This document shows, in pieces, positions 53,401 through 64,000 of a DNA stretch of 64,000 bases; the first letter of the stretch is position 1, and each line of letters starts with the position of its first letter. The position numbers and the translations under genes were made by a program. Under the pieces are notes generated by a model. That model had not been told where the DNA came from and searched no databases. It worked only from the letters and a program-made list of their open reading frames with translations. Source of the DNA: Inia geoffrensis (lineage: Eukaryota; Chordata; Mammalia; Artiodactyla; Iniidae); assembly GCA_036417435.1 (NCBI GenBank), contig CM070912.1:21564055-21628054 (forward strand). Reading direction: 5' to 3'.

Positions 53401-56400
53401 GAATGAAGAGACCCTGAATAAATTTTCATATGAATAGCCAAATAGAGTAAGTTCACGTTTCACCTCGAAAATGTAGTTTCGATTATACTTTATACATATA
53501 TTTGCAATAATATGCTTCAATAGTGACTGTGGTTCTTTCTGTATCTGTAATAAAACAAAGACACGAAGGCTCTCAGCAAGCAACTGCAGAGTCTCCTGAC
53601 GGCCGTCTTATCACTGCTCTCTATCTACGTCACTGGTGTATTTGTGTACTTCATCGTCCTCACCAAGGTAAGTCAAATTTCTTGCATTAGATGTCCCTAT
53701 GGCCTTGAATATTATCATAAGGAAATAATTTCCATCTCTCCACATGCTGGGAGCCTCAGAAATAGCTCATCTAATTAATATCTTCCTTTGCATTTGCAGG
53801 AAATACCACCTGCAGAAGAGGTCTGTAGAAGAAAGCAAAAATTTTCATCATTGAAATTATTAACCAGAGTACACAATTTACAGGGTTTTCTTTTTAAAAC
53901 CCAGTAATACGGAAATAAGAGACCCTTCTTTATAACCATCGTACACATGCTACTTTCCGCTGGTGGGGGAGGTATGAAAGGGCTAAGGACAATCTTTAAG
54001 AGCAAAAAAAAAGTTAAAAGAGATTAGAAACTGCCTTTAAATATCTTTAAAAGGCCTCAAGATTTTGAGAAAGACTATCTTCTGGTTATTCACATGCTAC
54101 AAGAGGGGATATGTATGTGTTATATTAGGATTACTATAAATCCTACAATCAGTTTGAGCTATTTTATTAATAAGGCATCTCAGAAATGACATGAAAATTA
54201 TTAACTCTTACTGCATTACCATTTAAATATTAAGTTAGTTTAACCTTATTATGGTATGAGATCTCTGCCACAACTGTTTTGAGTACATAAGGTGTCTTAT
54301 AAGACTCTCCTTTTCTTCTTGACAGTCAAAATCTAACACTCTAAGAAAGAAAGAAACAGAAGATTCACAAAAGGTACAGACCAATGCTTGTAAAATATCT
54401 TTCGAGCTGTGGTTGTAACTACTTCAAATACAAAATAATTTAAGAATCTCAGAACATCATCAAAGAACAACTTGCAACCACAGATACTGTTTCCTATTGT
54501 TGAGAAAAATGGTAATCTCAAGTGGTAACATATGTGGTAAATTGATAGTTCTCAATCATAAATTCTACTTACTATACTCAAAATACAACAGTTAACTAGG
54601 TATAGATGTGTTGGGCGGGGTAGTTTCTGAGACTGGTGGCAATAAAGAAAGAAAAGGCTGAGATGATGTGCAATAATCATTGCTTTTAGTCCTGAGAGAG
54701 ATACATTTTTTTCTTATTTGTATTTATAGAAAAAGAGTGCTCGGCGTATTTTTCAGGAAATTGCTCAAGAACTATATATGAAGAGACACATGGAAACAAG
54801 CCAACAACCTGTAAGTGTCAAATATCAAAAAAGATACAAAGCATGTTTAACTAAAAAATACTAAGCTGCCAACAACCTATCGATAATCAAGTTTTCCTTT
54901 ACAAACGACTGAAAGAGGATTTTCACAAAATGCATTTTTATACAGAACTTGCTTTGATAAATACATAACAAAGGTCATCTGATGCAATATTCAATAGACA
55001 CCAGGCTGGCATCTTAGTGACGTGAAATCTTTCAGAAACACATTGGATACAGGCAATGTTTTCAGTACAGACAAGGATGCTTTTGTGGGTTGAAAGCTAC
55101 TTTGTACTGTATCTTGCATGCAGTAGTAAGCATTAAGTAGATGTTGCAAACATCTGTGGATCAAATTATATAGAAAACTTACTTGTTCACATTAAAAAAG
55201 ATACAGCTAATAAAAATAAGAAATGAGGGGCTTTTTTCAGTCTTTGGGGTTGTAGTCATAGAAAGAATACATCTATATTGACTACAATACATTCTGATAG
55301 TGTTTCTTTAAAGTCCTATATAAACAGGTTTTTCAAACAAGACATTGTTTTAGAGCCAGCAGAGCAGATGGTTTCCATGATGCATGATCAAACTGCTCAG
55401 ATTTAAATTAAAATGTATACAAAATAATGAACTTATATACTAGGAAAGATATTTTCTTCTTAAACAGCAGCCATGAGGTCAAATGAAACAGAATTCTGAT
55501 ATGAGGTGTGGGGGTTTTTTTGCTTTGTTTTGTTTTTTATTTATTTATTTATTTATTTTTGGCTGCGTGGGGTCTTTGTTGCTGCACGTGGGCTTTCTCT
55601 AGCTGCGGCGAGCGGGGGCTACTCTTCGTGGCGATGCACGGGCTTCTCATTGAGTGGCTTCTCTTGTTGCGGAGCACGGGCTCTAGGCACACAGGCTTCA
55701 GTAGTTGCGGCACGCAGGCTCAGTATTTGTGGTTCGTGGGCTCTAGAGTGCAGGCTCAGTAGTTACGGCACACGGGCTTAGTTACTCCGCGGCATGTGGG
55801 ATCTCCCCAGACCAAGGCTCGAACCCGTGTCCCCTGCATTGGCAGGCGGATTCTTGACCACTGCGCCACCAGGGAAGCCCCCTGAAGTGTGTTTTTTATT
55901 TATTTATTTTTAATTTTTTTTAATTTTTTATTTTTTTGAAGTGTGTTTTTTAAAATCCAATTTCTGAAAAGGATTTTCATCCAGGAAAGAATATCATCTA
56001 CATAGTCACTTCATCCTTCAATGTATATACAAATACATAAAGAAGTGGCCTAATTACCTAAGATGTCACTCTGAATAATTATAAATGCCTGTTCACACTC
56101 TTTTCTTATTGATGCTGGGGCATCTTTTTCAGCAAAGAGACCAAGTTAAATGGCCTCAAGACAGGCCTGGAAGTAGGAATTTTAAAGCTCTAAGCCAGGG
56201 CTTTGACAATGGCATCTGAACAAGCAAATTATTCTTCAGTTCCCACATCTTACTCCAAATAAAGGGAAAATGGTAACTGGACCTTTAAGGTTACTGGAAG
56301 GGTATTTAGGGCCCAGAATGCAAGATGGCACTGTAGTTTATATGTTGCTTGTAGTGTGGCGTTATTGGTTACATAACTTAAAATATGGCTTATTATTTAC

Positions 56401-56468
56401 TATTGCAGCAGGAGAAAGACAACACTTATGAAAATAGAAGAGCACTTTCTAACTATGAAAGACCATAG
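47354..56468 (+). CDS. IGSF6: IGSF6 (immunoglobulin superfamily member 6, DORA), complete
   Basis: IGSF6 is a type I membrane protein of myeloid and dendritic cells. Exons: 47354-47420, 50807-51163, 53561-53667, 54326-54373, 54730-54810, 56409-56468. They join in frame to 720 nt, giving 239 residues (human about 241). Order: signal peptide (1 to about 24), one V-type Ig domain with the B-strand Cys (VTLQC) and F-strand Cys (DSAIYIC) plus extra Cys in GCPAE and CLDGC, one membrane segment ([20 protein letters not shown]), then a basic cytoplasmic tail ending in two tyrosine motifs (TYENRR, NYERP). All junctions are GT-AG. The gene lies inside the last METTL9 intron, antisense to it, as in human. 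It appears intact. Confidence 0.95.
47421..50516. other. IGSF6 intron 1
   Basis: No coding exon found. A reverse-strand MIR-like piece lies at 49690-49885 ('ccccattttgctaatgagga'). The rest is unassigned. Confidence 0.5.
50517..50650 (-). repeat. L1 3' end fragment
   Basis: 'gaagtaaacttgatgtacaa' and 'gttacaggtgtacaacctca' are antisense L1 3' UTR, truncated just upstream of IGSF6 exon 2. Confidence 0.65.
50807..51163 (+). CDS. IGSF6: IGSF6 exon 2: V-type Ig domain
   Basis: 357 bp beginning (G)[19 protein letters not shown] and ending GGGTVLVVR plus one base. It contains both canonical Ig cysteines, the LWFRYG C-strand Trp and the D-S-A-x-Y-x-C motif. Sequons NCT and NDS are present. The acceptor is CCTCCTGCAG and the donor GAG|GTTAGT. 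Confidence 0.95.
51164..51872. other. IGSF6 intron 2, left part
   Basis: No recognised repeat or exon. Confidence 0.45.
51873..52205 (+). mobile_element. CHR-family SINE, long form with a short-form-like head
   Basis: Begins 'gggcttccctggtggcgccg' and includes 'gtgatagtgagaggcccgcg' (short-form module), then 'gccacaactagagaaagccc' (long-form module), ending 'aacacagcaaaaataaat'. This mixture may be an intermediate subfamily. Flanks share aaagaaactggta-like sequence. Confidence 0.88.
52206..53560. other. IGSF6 intron 2, right part
   Basis: AT-rich with a MIR-like tail near 52380-52470. No exon seen. Confidence 0.45.
53561..53667 (+). CDS. IGSF6: IGSF6 exon 3: stalk and transmembrane segment
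   Basis: 107 bp encoding (D)[18 protein letters not shown] through [10 protein letters not shown]. The hydrophobic segment of about 22 residues is the membrane span. The acceptor is ATAAAACAAAG and the donor AAG|GTAAGT. Confidence 0.93.
54326..54373 (+). CDS. IGSF6: IGSF6 exon 4: juxtamembrane tail
   Basis: 48 bp (16 codons) encoding [16 protein letters not shown], phase 0 at both ends. The acceptor is TTCTTCTTGACAG and the donor GTACAG. Confidence 0.92.
54730..54810 (+). CDS. IGSF6: IGSF6 exon 5: cytoplasmic tail
   Basis: 81 bp (27 codons) encoding [20 protein letters not shown] then METSQQP, phase 0. The acceptor is TGTATTTATAG and the donor GTAAGTG. Close match to the human tail. Confidence 0.94.
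55514..55881 (-). mobile_element. CHR-family SINE, long form
   Basis: Reverse copy: (ATTT)n tail, 'ggctgcgtggggtctttgtt', 'gagcgggggctactcttcgt', head 'gccaccagggaagccccc'. It lies in the last IGSF6 intron. Predicted proteins across it are artefacts. Confidence 0.9.
56409..56468 (+). CDS. IGSF6: IGSF6 exon 6: C-terminus and stop
   Basis: Encodes [19 protein letters not shown] and the stop TAG at 56466-56468. The two tyrosines lie in YENR and YERP contexts. The acceptor is a tandem CAGCAG, so use of the second AG would drop the first Gln. Confidence 0.94.
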   Translation, partial: QEKDNTYENRRALSNYERP

Positions 56469-57650
56469 AAATCTTCTGATGTTCAATTAAGTCACCGAAA
56501 ATCCAACTCCAGAAGTTATGGAAGTGTTAATGGACATACACTGATCAGGGTTTTTTAAAAAACAATTTAAAGTAAACGGGAAAGTCAACTGGCTACAAGA
56601 AGAATGCCAGAGTATAAGGAAACTATTACTAAGAGTAATTATCACAATACTAAAACCCAACAAAATGCAACTGAAAAATACTTTCCTAATTTGCTAGGAG
56701 GATTCTAAGCAGTCAAACATCTTCAAAAACTTTCAATTATAGCATATATCCTATATTTGTTTCATTCAACATATGAGGTGCACCACATGATGACTGTTGC
56801 CCTGAAGAAGATTTGAAGCCACACCATGTGCCTCAGTCTTGCATGGCAGAACTATCTTTACGGTGTGTAGAAGTGATGGGCCAATTAGACTAAGTTGGCA
56901 GGGAAGGAGGATGGAGGGAGGAAGGAGAGTGGCAAAATTTGAGTTAGAAAAAATCACCTTGAGAAGTATTTTGTAGCAAAAATTATTTCCTCTGGTACTG
57001 CAATGGGGCAATGGTATAGTGCACATTTCCCTACCGGGGTATGCAAAATAACTTACATCATGCTACCAACAAGAAGTGAGACCAGAATAGAATATAGAGT
57101 AAGAATACAATAACTAAAATACAGAAAATCCAAAGCAGACGGTTCAGCCAGAAAAAAACTCAGAACAAACAAGCCACATCCGACTCTAGATGTCAGCCTC
57201 GTGCCAAACAACAGCACCAGGGAAGGATTCGGCAACGCACTGTTCCTGACAATGCCCTTGCAATACTGATTTTTTTTTTTCTCTTTTAATAAGTCTTTGT
57301 ATTACACACACACACACAAATATACATATGTGCACATACACACTTATACAAACCTACACTTTATACATAGCTGGGATCATACTAAGTATATAGTTTTGCA
57401 TTGTCCATTGCAATGTTGATTTTTAACCACCTTAGGAGGGAAACGTTAGGTAAGGGACTGGGTATACAGCAAGGATGTTTATGGCACTCATTACCATCTC
57501 ACTAAGAAAACATGTTATGAATTGTTCTCTGAAAGTTACTTCTGTGTAAAAAAAGTCTATTTAAAGTACCTACAAGTATATGTTCATTACTAAACATGAA
57601 TTACAACCTATTATGTTTATTTCATTAAAGTGCTTCTCTTAAGCTGGTAT
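56469..57650 (+). other. IGSF6: Probable IGSF6 3' UTR
   Basis: Mostly unique AT-rich sequence after the stop codon with no SINE. An ATTAAA signal at 57624-57629 is the first convincing polyadenylation hexamer in a suitable position. AATAAA motifs further on (about 57,985) are alternatives. Confidence 0.35.
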
Positions 57651-58370
57651 AAAATGAGACGTATTCTTATTTTTAAAACCCAGATCAAATTTTAGAATAT
57701 TTTAAGATCCCTTGAAAGCGTTTTGTACTAATGGTTTAAATCAGTAATCTCTAACCTTTCTAATCACATGCGCCAGGAAAAATGGAAAGGGGGGACAGGG
57801 GAGCACATAACCTCATTTTATTTGTGTGTAGGATGTATATACGTGTGAGTGCATGTGTGTGATTTATATAGTGTATGCATATACACTTATGTGTGTATAT
57901 GTATATACACAAAAATAGAAATTAAACAATGGGCATTAAAAGTAATATAAATAAAAATGTTAATATTTTCTTCCTATATCCCAAAATAAATTGTCTTGTG
58001 TACTCCCTCCACTTTGAGACCACTGGCCTGGCTGAAATAAATGAACTTCCAAACCAGATGGCAAAAAAGGTAACCACTAACACCATCTAGGTGAATAGAA
58101 GAAGTGTTGGATTCAATCATTTCCTTTTCATTTCTGAGAATCATTACTTGGTACTTTCAGGGCTGAAAATATACTGTTCTTTGTGTAACTAACAAGGAAA
58201 CAATATCCCTAAGACAAATTCATATTAGATTCAGATTAAATCTTTGCCAATACAACCAAAGACTGTGTTTCAAAGATTGATCTTTAAGCTAAAATTTGGA
58301 ATACACTTTTCCAAGTAGTTATATTCCCTGAGGTCATATGTAAGCGCCTGATGTATATATAATATTCATT
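57651..58370. other. METTL9 intron right of IGSF6
   Basis: No exon. TG/CA-rich microsatellite-like sequence lies at 57830-57912. Confidence 0.45.
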
Positions 58371-58800
58371 CTTTTATCCATCCATGTAGCCAACAATATT
58401 TATTGAGTGCTATACTATTATGCAACCAAAGGCCTCTTTTGCATGCTATCCTTGGGTCTCACTGAACTTGTCCTCGCCTGTGAACCCCACCTTGTTCACA
58501 TCTTCATGCTTTTGCACATGCCATTCCCTCTGCCTGGTAAAATGCTCCACAGATACAAACAGGTCAAATGTCACCTACATGAAAACTTCCCTAGCAGTTA
58601 ATGGATCTTTCCTTCCCTAAACCGATAGTACTTTGTCATGTTTCTTATCAGACTATCCTGCCATTGTCTGTTTACATCTTCTGAACTATTCTGTAGGTAT
58701 TTTAAAACTAGAAGCACATGTCTCAATACTTTTTATTTCTACTGCCTAGCACTGCCTGGTACATAGTAGGCTCTTAAATGCCTTTATATGAATGCACTTG
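58370..58800 (+). repeat. L2 3' section
   Basis: 'tgccattccctctgcctggt', 'aggtcaaatgtcacctacat' and 'gcctggtacatagtaggctc' follow the L2 3' end in order. Confidence 0.65.
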
Positions 58801-59690
58801 AACGATGTTTCTACAGAAAAATATTTTTTCAGCATTTCAACTAAGATCTAGTCATTGATCCTCACCCCTCTTCATAAGGACTGTTCACTGAATCCCTAAC
58901 ATTAATTTTCCTGCTATATGAGCATCCAGAATTTTCACTGGGAAGGGTTAAGCTATAGCTTTCTGTTTAGATTTATATTTCCCAAGACAACGAAAAGAAA
59001 ATAATATTAAAACAACTTGAAGACGAAAATGGACAGACATGGTTCTAGTGTCTATACACCCTACCTTCTAGACAAGAGCACTTAAACCCACATACCAAAA
59101 GGTGTAAACAAGATTTTCAGAATAAGTCATTTCTTTCTCTCTGCTATATAAGACTTGAGAGAGTCTGAAGCCCTGGGCTAATAGGCATATAGTTAAGTGT
59201 CAAGTGGAGTCAAGTCACATAAACCCATGGAAAAGGTACAGATTCTGAGACCAAGTTAAAATGCAAAAACATTGACAAATACTTCAGAGTGAAGAACTGT
59301 GAACAAATCTGATCAATGAAGCTACAAATAAAAGCAAAGTAACGGAATAGGATGGAATGAAAAAATCTAACATGTATCAAATACCAATACTGAGATAGAC
59401 AAGGTTGGGCACTATCCTTTAAATTACGTTATTTAATCTTCACAACAAACCTCAAGGTAGGTATTAGCCCCATTTTTACAGATGAAACACTAAGCTTAAT
59501 GAGAGGCTCAGGTAATAAGGGCCGACCCCTATTTCAAAACAGGTCAGCCCTCAAAGCCCATGCCCTTTCAACAAAGCAGTCCAGCCAGAGTCTTGCTTAT
59601 TTCTATTTATGATGGGAACTTCAAGACTTAACATGTCTAATTTAATCTGAACAACGACCCTGAAAGAAAGTGAGAAAGTTGCCAGTGGCT
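58800..59690. other. METTL9 intron, mostly unassigned
   Basis: A reverse-strand MIR-like copy at 59385-59580 ('ccccatttttacagatgaaa'). No METTL9 exon found. Confidence 0.4.
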
Positions 59691-60823
59691 ACCTCTCAAA
59701 ACCCACAGGCTTAGCTGGTTTCACAGGAGAATTCTACCAAATTTCCAAAAGCGGATAACCATAATGCTATTTAAACTGTTCCAGAACATTAGAAAGAACT
59801 TAGAAATTATTTTTTACAAAACCAGCAGAACATTGATACCCAAACATGACAAAGATAACATCCTCCAAATAAAAGATCACATCAGACCAACTATCATTTT
59901 TCAATAATATTAATGCTAATATTTTTATTTAGAGCTTTTGTAAATACAATCTAGTGGTGCATACAAGACTATTCTGCCTAAGCCCAGAGATGCAAGAGTG
60001 GATATGTATTAGAAAAGTATTATTAATTTAATAAGCCAATGGAGAAAAAACCCTATCTCTATAGATGTTGAAAACACAGGTGGCAAATTCAACATTGGTT
60101 CCTGATTTTTTTAAGCTTTTAATAAAATAGGATTTTTAAAAAATATGTATCTCAAGCCAAACAGCAATCTCAAGCCAAAAGACAGAATCATATTTAAAGT
60201 ATTTTTTCATTAAGGTAAAAAACAAAGCAAAAATTTCCACCATTTTTTTCTTTAACATTTTCTGGAAATAACTACAAATTCACTTGCACAAAAAAAAAAA
60301 GTCTAAAAATGAGAAGGAAGTATTAAAACCATCTGCAGATGCTATAACTGTATTTTAAAAACCCCAAGAGAATCAATGCTGAAAACTATTGGACACACTA
60401 AAATAATCCAATAAGGTAAGTGGTTACAAAACTGGTACACACACACACACACACAAAACAACTGCTTGTCTGTGTATGCATAATATCCACTCTAAAATAT
60501 GATGGGAGAGCCATTTGAGACAACATGGATGAACTTGTAGGACATTATGCTAACTGAAATAAACTAGACACAGAAGAACAAATACTATATGATCACACTT
60601 ATATGTGGAATTGAAACAAGTCAAACTTGCAGACCCAGAGAAGAGAATGTTGGTTGCCAGGAGCTGGTGGGTGGGGGAAATAAGAAGATGTTGGTCAGAG
60701 GATACAAACTTTCAGTTATAAGATGAAAAAGTTCTGGGGATCTAATGTACCGCCTGGTGACTACAGTTAATAACACTGAACTGTATACTTTAAATTTGCT
60801 AAAAGAATAGATCTTAAGTGTTA

Positions 60824-60862
<39 letters not shown>

Positions 60863-61500
60863 AACTATGTGAGGTAATGGATGTGCTAATTAACTTGATT
60901 GCAGCAATCCTTTCACAATGTATACTGTATACTAAATCATCATGTTGAACACCTTAAATACAAAAAATGTTTGCCAATTATATAAAGCTGGGAAAATTTT
61001 TTATTTTTTTAACCATGAAGGAAGACAAATTCCTATTTTTAATATCTTACACACACACCATTAGAATAAATCTAACAAAACTTGTGCAGGACATTTATGA
61101 AGAAAATTTTATTATGAACATAACTGAATAAATTGAAAGACATCCTATTATTAGCTAAGAAGACTCAATACTCCCTAAATTAACCAATAAATATAGGGGA
61201 ACTAGGCAAGTTAGTGCTAAAGTTGATCTGTTAAATAAATAAGCCAAGAAAAATCTAAGAGAAACTGATTAAGAAAGACTAGTGCTATGATACTAACAAG
61301 TATGATAAAGCTACAGTAATTAAAGTGTTTTGGTATTGGCACACATATAGAAGGATAAATCTTAAGAGAACAGAACCAAACACACTATAGGACTTTAGTC
61401 TATGATTTAGGTGTCATTTCAAAGCATTGGGGAAAAGATGATTACTCAATAAATGGTGTTAGGATCACAGTGTAGCTATTTGGAAAACTCACTCTTTAAC
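59690..61500 (+). repeat. Rearranged L1 remnants
   Basis: ORF2-like sequence at 59700-60420 ('aggagaattctaccaaattt'), 3' UTR-like at 60490-60975 ('atatgatcacacttatatgt'), and further ORF2-like sequence at 61090-61450. All frames are broken. Confidence 0.6.
60825..60856. repeat. (CA)16 microsatellite
   Basis: An uninterrupted CA dinucleotide run of 32 bp within the L1 3' UTR. A shorter CA run lies at 60438-60454. Confidence 0.95.
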
Positions 61501-61559
61501 AAGCAGTTCCACTCCTAGAAACGTATCATCCAGATAACCATAAACCTTACTTCCTTCAA

Positions 61560-61815
61560 CCTTTTCCCTACATCACCCCCTAAGAGAGGCCCTTCCCTGA
61601 GCACCCTCTTTAAAATTATAGAGCCCAAACCCAACCCCCAATTCCAAGAAGCCCCTGTTTTGCTTTTATTGTTTATTTTTCTCCATAACATTTATCACCA
61701 ACAACATGCCATTTGTTTACAGTCTGTCTTCCTCATTAGAACATAAGCTCCATGAGGACAAGGATATTTGTATGTTTTTCGCTCATTTATCTCTAGCATC
61801 ACTCAGTAAACACTT
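61560..61815 (+). repeat. L2 3' section
   Basis: 'gcccttccctgagcaccctc', 'aacataagctccatgaggac' and 'catcactcagtaaacac' match L2. Confidence 0.65.
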
Positions 61816-63589
61816 TTTAAATGATAAAGATATTCTGTGGCATAAGAGTATCCCTCCCACCTTCACTGCAAGCTCAGTCTCACAGTGTAAATACGCTCAG
61901 GGCAGACTTCCTCCCCAGACCTGCATCACAATTGTCCTAACCTGCCTGCCAGTTGCTGACTGGGCAGGGCATGTGCCCCCATCCTTACCAATGCGAAAAA
62001 GTGCGATGTGCCAGGGAGATTTCTGGAAAAGGTTTCCATCACTTTAGAAAAAAAAAAAAAAGTATGGGAGAAAATGCCTCTTTCTTTCCAAGACTGTCAT
62101 GCCTACACATGATGCTTGGCGCTGCATCAGCCATTTTGTAATTGCGAGGGGAATGTCAACACACTGAAGATGAAGAAATGAAAGCAAGTTCTGAACTTGA
62201 GTGGACACTGAATTAACCAACCTTGAAATCACTTTTCTAAAATAAACTCTTAATTTTTAAAAGCTACTTTTAGTTGCTCCTTCTGTTTCTTGAAGCAGAA
62301 AACATCCTGATACCTACTTACACGTGTGCAAAAGACTTGCCTAAGAATGTTCATTTCACTTGTAAATATTTATAAAGCAAACTGCTGGTATCTAAAAGTA
62401 ATAAGTCAACAGAGGCCTCCTCTAGTAAAGTTACCAAATGCCCAGCAGTGTGCTGGTAAAGGTTTACCAATCAGCTAGGAGAAGGGAGAGACTATTTGTA
62501 GAGTTTGCCAATTTCCATGGTGTAAGTACTCCCATTGAAGTCAATTTCAATAATGGCCGAGTTTAACAACCAGTTCACTAAATTCCTGCCAAGATAACAA
62601 TCAGCTCTCCTGAGCTAGTAAAACCAGCTCCAGCACACCACTGCTTACACGTAGACAAGGACGTAGATACTTACGCACGAGTAAGGAATAATTTCCTAGA
62701 CATACTTAAGAGGAAAAGGGCAATGAAACTATTTATAATGAGCTTTAGTTATAGAATCAATTTTTTCATGTTCACACATATTTGCATAGACTATCTTTAG
62801 AAAACTATTCAAGAAACCTGAACAAGATTGTGTAACGAGTGGATAAGAAATCTCATTTTATACTCTCTTGCAAGCTGCTTGAACTCTTTTTTACCATGAA
62901 TTACCTTTTCATAAAAATTACAATTTTGAAAAATTAAACATCACTAAATTTTCATTTTTGCAAAATAAGTCTCCTTTTCTTGATTACATACTTTGCCCCT
63001 TTACGATGCTTAAAACAATTCTCACTAGGTTTAATAACCCCCAACCAGAGTTGGGTCAGTAAACCAAACAAACTGAAATTACAAAGATACATTTTGCATT
63101 TTTTTCCCTAAATTAACCTAAGCAACAAAATTGCTGTGGTTCAACTTCAAGACAAATCCAAAAAATTACACGAGTAATCATTTCATCTACAACTGCTTTT
63201 GTTAAAAAATAAATTGAGCCAAGTGTGAAAAGTACACTCACATATCCTTAAACCAGCCCCATATACATGAACTCACAGCAAGATCACTTTGCACCTCCTG
63301 GGTCTTCACACAGTGTCACATGGAAATCATCAGGGTCTAATTAGTGACTTAGAGAAAGGAAGCAATAATAGAGTGCCACAAGCGGTCTATAAAACGTATA
63401 GGTCACTAAAGGTCACCCACAGCAACAAGGCTCCGCTGCTCACTTTGCTGTGTACGACACACCAGACTCCTTGGATTCAACAGGCAACTGTGCAACCACA
63501 ATCAAGGAGCTTGTTTTCAGGCCTTACTAGAGACTGCCCTCTTGTCCAGTTTAACTTCTTTTCAATTTTTAGTGTCAGAAACACAAGGA
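61816..63589. other. METTL9 intron, no recognised feature
   Basis: No exon or transposon recognised. A poly(A) run lies at 62047-62061. METTL9 exon 4 was looked for on the minus strand and not seen. Confidence 0.45.
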
Positions 63590-63800
63590 GGGCTTCCGTG
63601 GTGGCACAGTGGTTGACAGTCCGCCTGCCGATGCAGGCGACACGGGTTCGTGCCCCGGTCTGGGAAGATCCCACATGCCGCGGAGCAGCCGGGCCCGTGA
63701 GCCATGGCCACTGAGCCTGCGCATCCGGAGCCTGTGCTCCGCAACAGGAGAGGCCGCAACAGTGAGAGGCCCACGTACCGCAAAAAAAAAAAAAAAAAAA
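63590..63800 (+). mobile_element. CHR-family SINE, short GC-rich form
   Basis: Forward copy 'gggcttccgtggtggcacag' to 'gaggcccacgtaccgc' with a 20-bp poly(A). Flanks acacaagga and ccacaagga fit a target-site duplication. The last 200 bp of the window hold nothing recognised. Confidence 0.92.
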
Positions 63801-64000
63801 ACCACAAGGAAATAAAATTCATGGTTAGAGTGATGTTTTTTCCCTTGCTCTTCCACCTCCTGCTATGTCAGGAAGTAGCATTAAAGTTCCATCGTGTGGT
63901 TGCCCAACAGGACACAGGAAGCCTGGACCTTACAACCTGATGACTAGTGACTGCAATGCAGTGAGATGGAGCCGAGGTTTAGTTACACAGGGAACAGCAC

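Larger units (their letters stand above)
53668..55513. other. IGSF6 introns 3-5 region between coding exons
   Basis: AT-rich introns around exons 4 and 5. A possible in-frame 21-bp cassette at 53800-53820 is described as a finding. No transposon recognised. Confidence 0.45.

Noticed and set aside
56500..64000. Search for METTL9 exon 4 on the minus strand
   Set aside because: No sequence encoding the expected residues before the last exon was found; it probably lies beyond the right edge.

Overview
This is eukaryotic nuclear DNA from a mammal, almost certainly a cetacean (whale or dolphin). At least 17 copies of tRNA-derived CHR-family SINEs are present. They include the roughly 200-220 bp form with a GC-rich body and a poly(A) tail, which is typical of whales. 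I saw no ruminant BovB or Bov-tA elements. Protein-coding sequence is a small part of the window, split into short exons; the rest is intron, intergenic DNA and layered transposon remnants.

The gene order is OTOA, METTL9 and IGSF6, the same neighbourhood as human 16p12.2, shown here in reverse orientation. OTOA (otoancorin, inner-ear matrix attachment) is on the minus strand. Fourteen coding exons between 27,358 and 1,431 encode the signal peptide and about the first 543 residues; the remaining exons lie beyond the left edge. A CpG island near 38.0-38.4 kb holds a strong minus-strand splice donor and is the best candidate for the OTOA promoter and first noncoding exon. METTL9 (protein histidine methyltransferase) is also on the minus strand. 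Only its last coding exon (45,118-45,323) and probable 3' UTR are in the window. IGSF6 (myeloid immunoglobulin-superfamily receptor) is complete on the plus strand in six coding exons (47,354-56,468). It sits inside the last METTL9 intron, antisense to its host.

The three genes do not form a pathway. OTOA acts in inner-ear non-sensory epithelium, METTL9 is a broadly expressed enzyme, and IGSF6 is a myeloid membrane protein. Their association is positional: one nested gene, and one gene lying downstream of another in the same direction.

The most interesting observation is in OTOA at 8,745-8,790. Downstream of the coding exon that ends at 8,791 lies a decayed continuation of that exon. Compared with the recalled human protein it carries two net 1-bp insertions, and it has no GT donor at the ancestral boundary. 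Immediately upstream is a consensus GC-type donor (CAG|GCAAGG) whose phase fits the next exon exactly. Either the gene shifted to a GC-AG intron and lost 14 residues in frame, or this is a lesion in the gene. Other observations are three consecutive microexons in OTOA, a tandem NAGNAG acceptor in IGSF6, and several multilayer transposon nests with readable target-site duplications. I found no new gene system and no CRISPR, phage or bacterial features.
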